Part shown: piece by piece, positions 54,956 through 64,000 of the stretch
How positions within the stretch are numbered: position 1 is the first letter of the stretch
Layout: every line of letters begins with the position of its first letter
NCBI GenBank assembly: GCA_917880885.1
Contig: OU862910.1
Location: 9,312,710-9,376,709, forward strand
Reading direction: 5' to 3'
Source: Limnephilus marmoratus
Taxonomy: Eukaryota > Arthropoda > Insecta > Trichoptera > Limnephilidae
Length of the DNA: 64,000 bases
Translations under genes and position numbers: made by a program
Notes under the pieces: model-generated
Told to the model about the DNA's origin: nothing
Database searches by the model: none
Seen by the model: the letters and a program-made list of their open reading frames with translations, nothing else

Positions 54956-54960
54956 TAGAT

Positions 54961-55618
54961 CAGGGCTTCCCAAACTTATTTCAACTGTGACGCCCTTGGG
55001 AAGATGCCATATTTTAGCGACGCCCCCCCACCCCCCCGTGACTAAAAATCTAAGCCCCCCCGCCGATCATTTGTACCAAGCGTGGTATTTTGAAGCCCCC
55101 CTGAACGGGTCACAGTATGGGTACGTTCCCTAATAACAGAAAATAATTTGTCAGAAAAACTCCAAATAGTATCTAAATTGTTTATTAGAAAATAAAGAAC
55201 ACAACATAAAAACAAAAATGGAAGCAAACAAAAAGATAAAAAAGCAACCACACCGTTTTTTCTTTGGTATCAATGAGAAGGATGTGCTTGCTTTTCTGAG
55301 CATAGTTTCTCAAAACGAGGTTAAAGTTTCGAAATTACCACTCTCGTCTCTGCCTCCAAATTTATTTTCGATCTGTACTTGTTCTTAATTACTGCAACTG
55401 CAGAGAAACCCGTCTCGCACAAGTATGATGTCGCAAACGGTAATAAAACCTACAATGCTACAGTGCTGATGGAACGATATTCTTGATCAATAAGTGGCGC
55501 GGGACTCGGTCGCTCCGAAGTGTGCGTGTGGGAGACGCTATAAAGATTGCCTCACGACACCCCTGGGATGATACCGCGGCGCCCCGGGGCGTCGCGACCT
55601 ACAGTTAGGGAAGCCCTG
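54961..55618. mobile_element. hAT transposon, internally deleted
   Basis: Terminal inverted repeats CAGGGCTTCCCAAACTT / AGTTAGGGAAGCCCTG are bounded by a perfect 8-bp target duplication, GTATAGAT (54953-54960 and 55619-55626). The 8-bp duplication and CAGGG ends are diagnostic of hAT elements. The length is 658 bp, with a C-terminal transposase remnant inside. Confidence 0.9.
55270..55440 (-). pseudogene. hAT transposase C-terminal dimerisation segment
   Basis: The minus strand reads 'PFATSYLCETGFSAVAVIKN', 'KYRSKINLEAETRVVISKL', a stop, then 'PRFEKLCSEKQAHPSH'. This is the conserved hAT C-terminal dimerisation region ('SYLCE.GFSA...K.K.RS.L'). The catalytic residues and BED finger are gone. 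Confidence 0.75.
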
Positions 55619-55626
55619 GTATAGAT

Positions 55627-57100
55627 TATCAGTAATATCCTCTTCTTCAATGATTTAGAATTGATTATAAATTTGGACATTAGAATAATGAGGAGATATT
55701 TTAGAGTGGTAAATTAAATGAACTATTCCAGACTCGTGAAAAATAATGAGATTATGAATTCTTGATAAATCAGCTTCAATAAGGAACTCCAGTAAAAAAT
55801 ATTATGACTTTAAAACAATATGTTCATACAGACCAATAAACGCTGATTCTGAAAATATAATTTTTTTTAATAATATTAAACGTAGTGTTCGTAAAAAAAT
55901 ATTAAAAAGTGCATTTTTTAACGTCTCGTTAAAATACACTGTAAAGTTGGTACGATTGAATTTTTTTTTTAATGTTTATTAATGTTTATTCAGTAAAGTT
56001 TATACATTACAGTAAATGGATAATTTTTTGGCCATCACACTAGGCACATGCCCGTGTTGTAGTGGCCAATTTTATGTTAAGTATAATAATACAAATTAAA
56101 AATAAGTTGAATGAAAAACAAAATAATATAAAAATAAAAATTTATACATCTAAAACAAGTATGATGTATAAAGGAATTAAAAATAATGCAAAATATCTAC
56201 ATAAGTTTAAGATATATGAATATAAAAAATAAGTATGGAAAAATCAGAAAAATTAAAAATAATATGAAAAGTTTATGAAAGAAAATACGTATTATTGAAT
56301 TAAAAATAATACAAGGAGCATGTATCAAAAAAATAAAAAATACAAGTACATTTGTGTAATTAAAATACTATTAAAATGTAATGAAAATACAAGTACATTA
56401 AGTGCAAGTGTGTTTGTAAAAAATACAGATACAATATAAAATCAAAGAAAGTACTATTTGGTAAGAGAGTGCTTACGTCACGCGTCACCAGTCATTGTAT
56501 CACATTGTATTGAAATCAATTGACATGTAGGTATGGCACAAGCCATCAACATTAACAACATTTCATGTTATTCTTTATTTCGTACTGTTTATAGAGATTT
56601 AGTTGTAGTGTTTATTGAAACAATATTTAAGCCTAAATAAGTTAGTATCAAAAATAGAGGTATCTCTATTAGTTTATCTCTATTATTTAAAATATTGAAA
56701 AACTACTGCACAAAAAAAATAATGAATGAAAAAAGTAATGCTTCTTCTAGGGAGAATACTTCGAACAACGGAACAACGGATTTCAAAATGGCGGCAGTAG
56801 ATCAGCTGATTGCCCAATCCCATACTAATTTTTCGGGAGTGATGACGTCACACGATTTACCATATTTCCGGGGGGTCTCGAAAAATTAAAACTTTGACAA
56901 TTATTTTAAGTATTAAAACTAATTCTAAAAATAAAAACAAAAACGCAGTTATTTAAGTTAGTCATAAAAAAAATTAAAAAAATTGGACTGGAGTTCTCTA
57001 TTTTGAAAACGACAATGTAATTAATTTTATGTTCAAAGTATTATGTCGTAGTTAGATTCTTCAGAAAATCTGTTCCAATTTTACGCCTATCAAAATGTTT
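55627..57100. other. AT-rich, possible LINE 3' UTR; no gene
   Basis: 55960-56110 is T-rich on plus and could be a minus-strand LINE 3' UTR and tail. A less AT-rich patch at 56760-56880 holds no recognisable frame. Confidence 0.35.
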
Positions 57101-57104
57101 GTCA

Positions 57105-57215
57105 TTTGACTGTCCTAGAACGGGAGACCTTCCTAGTTGGACAGTCAAAGCTTCTTTGTACTGATGTATTCTCTATAACAAATAAACGTTTTATTATTAT
57201 TATTATTATTAATTT
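57105..57215 (+). mobile_element. LINE 3' terminal hairpin with (ATT)n tail
   Basis: A perfect 11-bp stem, TTTGACTGTCC (57105-57115) and GGACAGTCAAA (57139-57149), is followed by 'aataaacgtt' and a TTATTATTATTATTATT tail. It matches 39149-39262. Confidence 0.65.
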
Positions 57216-57557
57216 CAAAGATGACACTTTAATTCAAAACAAAACCGTGTTCAATATACCAGAGTTACACGATGAGACACTAAAACCATAATTGGTATAT
57301 TTGATACTCATAATGAAAAATTAAGACTTTCCTAGAAAGTGATATTTTGCTTACTAGAGAATTTATAATATTACCAGATGAATATATTTTTTCTCTAGAA
57401 ATACAGTTCGAATAAAAAGCCTTTATCCCACAATTGAAATTTTAATCTTCCTCTTAAAACACTGACAAAAGTGAAGGTTTCTGAAAAATCTTTTATTCTC
57501 TTCCAATTGAAGCCTTTTTTCATGAAAAACATGTTTTTAAGTAGCTCGGGTTTCCAG

Positions 57558-57697
57558 TAACAGAGCAATGAACGAGAACGAAGTGACGGCTGCCCAGAAT
57601 CGTTACAAAAGGAGCAAGGTTGCCAACCTTACCTTTCAGCGGAAACGGAAAGACGTGAGATCCAAAATGGACGGCAGCCTGCTGAACTTCCGGCAGG
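57558..57697 (+). CDS. Candidate internal exon of an unrecognised host gene
   Basis: Bounded by an acceptor-like 'gggtttccag' (ending 57557) and a donor-like CAGG|GTTATT (GT at 57698). The 140-bp segment is open with no AT bias, using codons such as ctg, aag, acg and gtg rarely seen nearby. The peptide is charged and basic, including 'NRYKRSKVANLTFQRKRKDV' and 'RSKMDGSLLNFRQ'. No transposon in the window resembles it. I cannot name the protein. The chance reading continues past the donor into low-complexity codons. Confidence 0.4.
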
Positions 57698-58712
57698 GTT
57701 ATTCTTCTCCTCTCAATAGGAATCGAGTGATTCTTTTGATTGTTGTTGTCATTCTGAATTCGGGAAATTATTTTAATCTGGTTTTCTTTTCCGTCCTATG
57801 AATTATTCAAAGAATAGGAAAATAAAACAAACAAACCTTCGAACTTCAAAAAAGTCTTAATTATGATCGTCTGACAGTTTTTTCGTTTATGGGTACAGAA
57901 TTATGATTATTTATGCGATATTATTTGCTTTAAAAAAATAGCATTCTATTTATTCATACGACCATTGGGTTTTTTTTAATTCAATGTACATATATTTCTC
58001 CAAGACCTTAACTCATTTTCGGTGATTTGGACGTTATTTCTTAAAGTGTAGCTCAAAACTAGCGTGTAGCTCAGATTTTCCCCTCCAAAACAGCGGTGGT
58101 CCGGTTCGGTAGCTGCTTCAGTGCGAACTTTGTGACCGTTTAAGATAGGCGCCCTTCTATCAAATCCCGCCACCTTGACAGCCGAATACAAAAACTAAGG
58201 TACGAGTATGTTTATTTTCAGTGCCTGGTACGAGCACAGTTCTGCAGAGTTGTTTCGAACTATTGGTCTGCATATGTCTGCATGGCGAGGTGATGACAAT
58301 GTCCGATAGAAGATCACAGTCTGAAAGTAAGAAAGATTTAACAATTATTTATTTATTTATGTTAACATGCTAACAATAGATTAAACATTTTTACAAATAA
58401 AATAAATTAACAATGCCAAATGCATTCTTAAGCGGTATTGTAATACGTATTTCACATAATTCTATTTGCAGAAGTCGAAATACTCTTGCTGCCTAATTAT
58501 GAATACCTACGACCTAAAAAATTTCTTTCCAACGCCAATTAATCTTTTTTTTTAAATTCGGTCATTCATTCTGTCATTTAAAAATGTAAAAAATGGTAAG
58601 AAATACTTTCACAGAAATACTTTGTTGTAAAAAATTGTACAAACGATTAAGATTTTACAAATATTAGGTATGTATAAGTTAAATAAGGTGATTGGAAACC
58701 AAATTATTTTTT
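57698..58712. other. No gene recognised
   Basis: Would be intronic if the preceding exon is real. 58060-58200 is less AT-rich but unreadable. Confidence 0.35.
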
Positions 58713-59170
58713 ATTAGTTCCACACTGGAGGCTTTGAGGAAAATAATTCCCCCAGGGCCTATGTTACCTTTGGGGGTGCTGTGAGGAGGTTCGTTTTAGG
58801 GAAAGGGAGGAGAAGAAATTCTGGGAAGGAAAAAGGTATGAGGGGTGGGTCGGAATCTGGGAGTCAATGTGCCCAGGAGTGTCGGAAGTATGAATCCATC
58901 CCTTTCACTACGGTACGAGGCAATAGGTCAAGAGAGAATGCCTGGAAAGGTTAAAACGTCTCCCTCAACCAGTTTCTCCCCATCCCGCCAGCCACGCAGT
59001 TGGTGGGCAGACGTATCCACCGCCAAGATCTGGACAAACCTGACTCCATGAATCCGGGCACCCCTGCTAAACCAAACATAGCGAACCGCTTGGGATAACC
59101 TATGGCAGAGGTGTTGGTTATCCAATAAATGGTTCCCGGGGTGGCGGTACCCATACCCGCCTCCCAAATT
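58713..59170 (-). repeat. Family S, full-length copy
   Basis: On the minus strand from 'aaatttgggaggcgggtatg' through 'ttggataaccaacacctctg', 'cgccaagatctgg'-type middle and pyrimidine-rich stretch to 'tgggggaattattttcctca' and 'ctccagtgtggaact'. About 458 bp; use it as the reference for the family. Confidence 0.8.
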
Positions 59171-59869
59171 TATTGTTTTTTTAAATAACGCGTGGGTACG
59201 ATACAAAACTTTCTAGGCTACAAAACATTTGAATAAAATAAGGTCAAATAATGAAAAAAGACATGTTCAGTTAAATTCGTCGATATTCAATGGAAATTGA
59301 CACTTTTCCCCGATAGCTTCCGTTTTAAAATTTTGTTTGGATATAAAGCTGGGCTTTTCCTTAAAATTGATCTTTACAAAAATGTAGATACAAAGTAAGT
59401 TGTTTACAAAGTTTCAAACCCACGTGAAATTTCCATGGTCCCTCGTCTACTATGTTATAAAATCAAAAAGGATATTATTAGAACCACCTTCACGTCTGGC
59501 AGAACCTTAGCTACATGTCTGGTAGAAAGACGCGACGAGCAGCTTTAGGGCAGGTCAGTCACCGTAGTTTTAAGAGCCTTCATAGGTTGTTGAGCTTAGT
59601 TCATAAAGCCTTAAAAGTAAAAGCTACGTTTCGAAAGGAAATTCTGACAAAGAGATTTCTTGTTTTTCCACCCGTACGTAATGTGTATCAATGACATCGA
59701 AGCATGAGCCAAAGTCAAATAACTTGGTACGTTAGCCTTTTATTGTTACGGAGCTTTGTCGTCATCCGGTCAATATTTGATTAATTGACGTGTTTATCAA
59801 ATAATATCTGGAAGGTGTGTTACGAAAAATTCGTCGAATATACAACACCATAAAGTACATAGATTTATC
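59171..59869. other. No gene recognised
   Basis: Mixed sequence with no shared repeats or coding signs. Confidence 0.4.
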
Positions 59870-60296
59870 GTTTACGGTTCCACGACAGTTGAATCGCCGA
59901 CAGTAGGACCCCCGGCATACTTATATACAATATGCAGTCGGTTTAGTAAAAATGCGGTATACCTAATTACACAAAATATAACTAAGTGACCCCGAAGGGA
60001 TGTGTAGAGAGGATGTACCGCCGAATAACATATTTTCATTCAAATGCAACAAGAATTTTTTGTCTATATATACTGTATATATTAGCGCATATATATGTAC
60101 AAAAAAATCGACACTGTATATTAATTCGTTCGATACTCATACCAACTTATTATTAAGGGTATTTTTGAAGTCGATTTTACGTTTAAAAATTGGTAAATAC
60201 ACAAACTAACTATTATAATTTTATAGTAGGTACATTACATCATTTCGAAAGGCCGACCTACTGTCGGCAGATAAACTGTTGGGTCACCATCGTAAA
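59870..60296. mobile_element. Candidate MITE with GCCGACAGTAGG arms
   Basis: The left end 'cgtttacggt ... gacagttgaatcgccgacagtagg' (59870-59907) is mirrored at 60255-60296 with about 80% identity, including a 12-bp perfect core GCCGACAGTAGG. The 430-bp interior is AT-rich and non-coding. No target duplication was settled. Confidence 0.5.
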
Positions 60297-60423
60297 CACA
60301 ATGAAGAGCTGTTAGCCCGAATCAAATTATTAAAACGTACTGAAAATTCTATCAATGACCTCACTGATTTAAAAGTTTATTTTTTTATAATTTTTTTTTT
60401 ACCTTTTTTTTAACCGCTATTTT

Positions 60424-60540
60424 TTTTTTTAAAGAAAGACAAACATTCCCTGGTTACTAAAAACCCAAAAATGTTTGAAAATCTCCTACTACCACCACAG
60501 AAAGCCGAAAATGTTGCTTGTATTGTGATGGAGGACTTAT
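60424..60540 (-). mobile_element. SINE family A, 5'-truncated
   Basis: The minus strand carries 'aagtcctccatcacaataca', 'agtaggagattttcaaacat' and 'gggaatgtttgtctttcttt'. The tRNA head is missing, cut at 60540 where LINE sequence begins. Confidence 0.7.
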
Positions 60541-60843
60541 AACTTACTTATCTCGTGGGAGATCCCACGCACTTTTTTATGCTCCGAAAGCGAGAACTTC
60601 TTCCTTTCAGAATGCGCCATTAAACAGAGCAATTCAACTGCTTAACGATTCTGCATTGAGCATCGACATCTTCAATGTTACCTATAGAGAGTTCAGTAAC
60701 TATTTTTTGGCATACGTCTCATCATAGTGAAACTGCCCCCTTGCCTTTTTTTTCTCTTAAATTTTGTAATCTTCTCCGTAATAATTTGGTGAATAACTGT
60801 TTTATGGAGAACCTGAAAAAATCAATAAATAAATAATAATAAA
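60541..60843 (+). pseudogene. LINE ORF2 C-terminus with 3' UTR
   Basis: The frame reads 'SRGRSHALFYAPKARTSSFQ', 'NAPLNRAIQLLNDSALSIDI', 'FNVTYREF' and stops at 60727. This has the same ending pattern as other ORF2 pieces. A short 3' UTR ends in CAATAAATAAATAATAATAA. The ATG at 60518 belongs to the SINE side and is not a true start. Confidence 0.7.
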
Positions 60844-60847
60844 TAAC

Positions 60848-60960
60848 CGGTATATTTGCGGCATGTGTCAGAGTGGAAGATACTTTCAATATCACTCTGG
60901 TGTAAGACCACCATTCAGTATTAATGGTACTTCCACACCTTCCTCTTCCCTCGCAAGGCT
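60848..60960 (+). repeat. Family T, copy 3 (5' part)
   Basis: 'ggtatatttgcggcatgtgt' and 'cactctggtgtaagaccacc' with 'cagtattaatggtac' match the start of copy 1 at 4040. Confidence 0.5.
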
Positions 60961-61199
60961 CTTAAATAAAATAAAATAAAATTTCCCGAAATTATCTGTT
61001 ATTAAAAGCAATTGCATGCCAAAAACTACTGTCACTTAATTAATGCTACAAATATTTTCCAAACATTCTTTATTTTTTAAATACACACTATTATCAAAAT
61101 AAATACTGCAGCACACATATACATATTTATGTACAATGAATTATTTAAGTTCTAACTAATAACATTAATGTACACCCCCCTTCCATATACAAACAAATG
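60961..61199. other. AT-rich spacer
   Basis: No coding or shared repeat. Confidence 0.4.
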
Positions 61200-61460
61200 C
61201 TTTCAATGGTGTAATGGTCCGCCACCCTTGGCTTTTGACACCAATTGTGATGAACCCTACCTAGCTGATTTACTTTTCTAAGCTTCTACCTCGTAGTTTA
61301 AATCTCGTAGCTCCTGTCTCGTAGCCACGCTCATAATTCTACCCTTATGTCCTACTGATCACACCACTAGGTATGATGGCCTGACTCAACCCTCCTTTCG
61401 GTTTATTTCTACCTCAGGCTCGTGATTTCTAAACCCCTATACCTTATAGTCTAGCTAAAC
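61200..61460 (-). mobile_element. Possible LTR end and primer-binding site (tentative)
   Basis: On the minus strand '...GGGTTCATCACA' is followed by 'ATTGGTGTCAAAAGCCAAGG'. An LTR 3' end (CA) followed by a TGGTGTCA-type tRNA-complementary site is the layout of insect Ty3-like elements. The rest of the LTR would run up to unknown coordinates. A poly(A)-signal-like AATAAA lies on the minus strand near 63920. No gag or pol was found in the window. Confidence 0.25.
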
Positions 61461-64000
61461 CTACCCTATCTTCTTAAATCCCTGCGATTTTCTCACAGTA
61501 ATCAAGATTTAAGATTTTAGTTCACATTATTTCTATAATCTGCGTTGTGTGATTTTTTATTTTAGATTTTACATCTGTTTGCATACTTAATATGCACACA
61601 TATGTAGAGAAGATAATGTATTACGTGTGGTAACCCCTAGATTCTTTTAGAGAAAGGGTGAGAATTTTCCGATCAATTTTTTTATTATTATTTTAGAATA
61701 TTTAACCGAGTTTGATAAACTATCCCCGCCCTAAACCTTGTGTCTATTTGATTTCCGTAGGAATTTAGTGTGTTTATTTAATTCTTCCTATCACCGCCGA
61801 TACATCGATAACATAAACAACAGTTAACAAATTACATCATTTCAAAAAAATAAAAACCTTATCTTACCAGTGTAGAATGTTCATATTCGAGAGTCCGGTT
61901 TTCTCAATTGGAGTTCTTGTCTGCAGCTTCCCCTAACATAATGTGTTTGTAGTCATAGTTAGTGTTATTGGTTAGTATTCGCAAAATTGTTGAAAGAGCA
62001 GGAATGGAGGGATATGGGGAGGGGGATAATATGTTTGCTGAAAAGTCGGCTCCTCCGCTAACCAAGTGAAAACCGATGAACAACCATTTCAAACCGGATT
62101 CTCCCAAATACGTTTGCTAAGCTTATCCTTAAGTCCGAGTTTTACTCTCTTCGACGAGCGTCTCTTGTTACGAAAGGGGCTCTTCACGCCAGATGGGGGA
62201 ATACCAAGTCTTCATGCCGTTTTTCTGCCTCACTCCGACTTCCATCTCCGCCGGATTGAATTTAACTCTACTGAGTCTAGAAGGGGTATTTCATGTCTTC
62301 CCTTATCATGCCTCTATCCGTTAAATGTGGCGTAAGCTTGTGACGGGCAGATCCTTCCTCCCACGTGACCGACCCAGCGTTACACTCCACCTCTGACTAG
62401 CTGACATAAAACTCACCTCGTGAACCTTATGTTTGCTTTCAGGTTCGACAAGACTCACGGTATGCAAATAACCTGTGGCTTTAATGCCGCGTCAGCGTAC
62501 TGTCCGCATACGTCCTTCCTCTTCCCCGCATGCCCACCTCGACAATACCGCCACAAGATCAAAGCCGTCCGTTCTAGAAAGGTTGACACTTACATTTCCA
62601 GATGGCTCATACCTACATACAGAAGCCTTGAAGCTTACATCCGAAGACAAGTTAGGATTCAGGACTGTATGAGTATTTGAACACCAGTGTTGTTTAAATG
62701 AAGTCACTAGCTCCTCGTGTGTTAGGTATTTAGGATAATGGGTATTTATGGGTTCTTGGATACCTACTTCCTATAAGAAAGGTTTAAAAATGAGATAAAT
62801 CAAGTTGTCATTGAATCAATGACTTGAAATCTTAGAGTTTGAAGCTAGTCGCAGTACCTTACTTTGCGAAAATTTCGCATGCTAAAACAATGCTACCTAT
62901 TGGCGATCGCTCTAGTACAGATAAATCGTTTAGAATTGAGTGAATTTAGCGTCAATGTCGTCTTCACATTTTACCGCAGATTTCATCGCAAGCTATAATT
63001 GATAAACTTGTCCCTGACGTTAAGTTTTGTTTTGTTTATTCGTTAATGAATTTAGGTGACTGGGTCAATGGATCGCCTTGAACTCAAATCGAAAATTTTG
63101 GTGCACTATCGAAGGTCATATAACCATACCCTAATCGTGCTAGTGAAAAGAAGCGATAGGTATTTACTTTGTAAATACGCTAAGATACCAAAATTGATTA
63201 AGTGATGCGTTTCTATCTAATTATGTGTTAAGTATTTGTTTAGCAACACTTCATTCTGTATGGGAGGTGTGACATGCGAATGCTAATAAATTGGTTAGTT
63301 ATTAACTTACCCTTACTTGGCGTTACGTTCATCAGTGTCAGGATATCCACAGGAACCTGTAAAAGCTTAAATATTGTAAGGACTCACCAAAGCTCTAATG
63401 TCTTAAATTCAGCTCCATCGGGTAATATCATCGATATGAATTTTATTAGGGCATCCAGACTACCTGTGTAACTTATCGCACTTTTATTTCGGTTTCCCAC
63501 TTTTAACGATTTAACCCTACAAGACCCGGAATTCATTTCCTTCCCTTCCCCTTTTCTTCCATATTTGATTTCAATCTAAAGAAGAGAATCGATTCTTAAT
63601 AATCGTTCGCTCGAATATTAATTGATAAATATAACTATACTTATTTACTCTTTAATAAATTAATTTATTAATTCGAATTTTCTTTAATTTTGTATTATTC
63701 CACTTTATAAAATATTTAAGTTTTATTTTTTTTTTTCTCAATTTAAATCATATTTCCTTTTTATAAAACTAAAGATTTTCTTTAAATTTGAATTATTTCA
63801 CTTAAGGACAAAGTTAAAGTTTTATTTATTTTTTCCAATTTAAATTAGAATCCTTTTATAACGAATAACTAAATATTAGTCTTCACCCAATTTACAACAA
63901 AACTGAAAGGACCACTTTATTTTATAACACTTTCGTTTAGCAACAATTAATAATTTGGATTATTTATTTAAACTTCGGGATAAGTATTTTCCAGATTTCG
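61461..64000. other. No gene recognised
   Basis: 62100-62700 is less AT-rich and has overlapping short frames in several phases, none recognisable. The rest is AT-rich. It could be long-terminal-repeat or unique sequence. Confidence 0.35.

Noticed and set aside
61200..64000. Complete LTR retrotransposon
   Set aside because: Only a possible LTR end and primer site; no second LTR, gag or pol in the window.

Overview
This 64-kb window is AT-rich eukaryotic DNA, almost certainly from an insect or other arthropod. It is built nearly entirely from decayed and nested mobile elements. Pointers to an insect are TTAGG repeats (the usual insect telomere unit), mariner and Tc1-type transposase pieces, Penelope-like elements, and many 5'-truncated non-LTR retrotransposons ending in (TAAA)n or (ATT)n tails. 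I found no intact protein-coding gene, rRNA, functional tRNA or CRISPR array. Two short stretches look like possible host exons (10664-10768 minus; 57558-57697 plus); neither is recognised.

Layout. 1-4 kb: a LINE fragment, then an old TTAA-flanked repeat broken by a ~420-bp insertion, a LINE tail, and a 1.9-kb foldback element (1912-3794). The foldback has ~400-bp inverted arms and a loop holding ten ~95-bp satellite units with TTAGG tracts. 4-9 kb: a Tc1/mariner-type foldback element, two LINE remnants and a SINE-like repeat split by a LINE. 9-15 kb: a tRNA-derived SINE, a candidate MITE, a candidate exon, LINE tails and a degraded gene of a repetitive arthropod protein family. 15.5-19.1 kb: Penelope-like (PLE) inverted pieces and hammerhead ribozymes. 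19.3-25.6 kb: a mariner nested in another element, LINE pieces and local duplications. 26-32.7 kb: SINEs, LINE ends, an 86-bp tandem repeat next to a CpG-rich MITE, and a second PLE with an apparently complete hammerhead. 34-45 kb: several copies of a ~460-bp SINE-like repeat (family S), two copies of the TTAA element and the best-preserved LINE (40897-42762). 47-64 kb: further ribozyme-like units, LINEs, a hAT element with a perfect 8-bp target duplication, a candidate exon and a possible LTR end.

The most interesting thread is a set of about ten hammerhead-ribozyme-like motifs. They have different stems but the same core (CUGANGA ... GAAA ... cleavage triplet), and most share a downstream GTGGT-type motif. 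One lies 127 nt after a GIY-YIG reading frame of a PLE. Another sits in a palindromic 238-bp insertion bounded by a perfect 14-bp target duplication. All assignments are by eye; no database or folding program was used.
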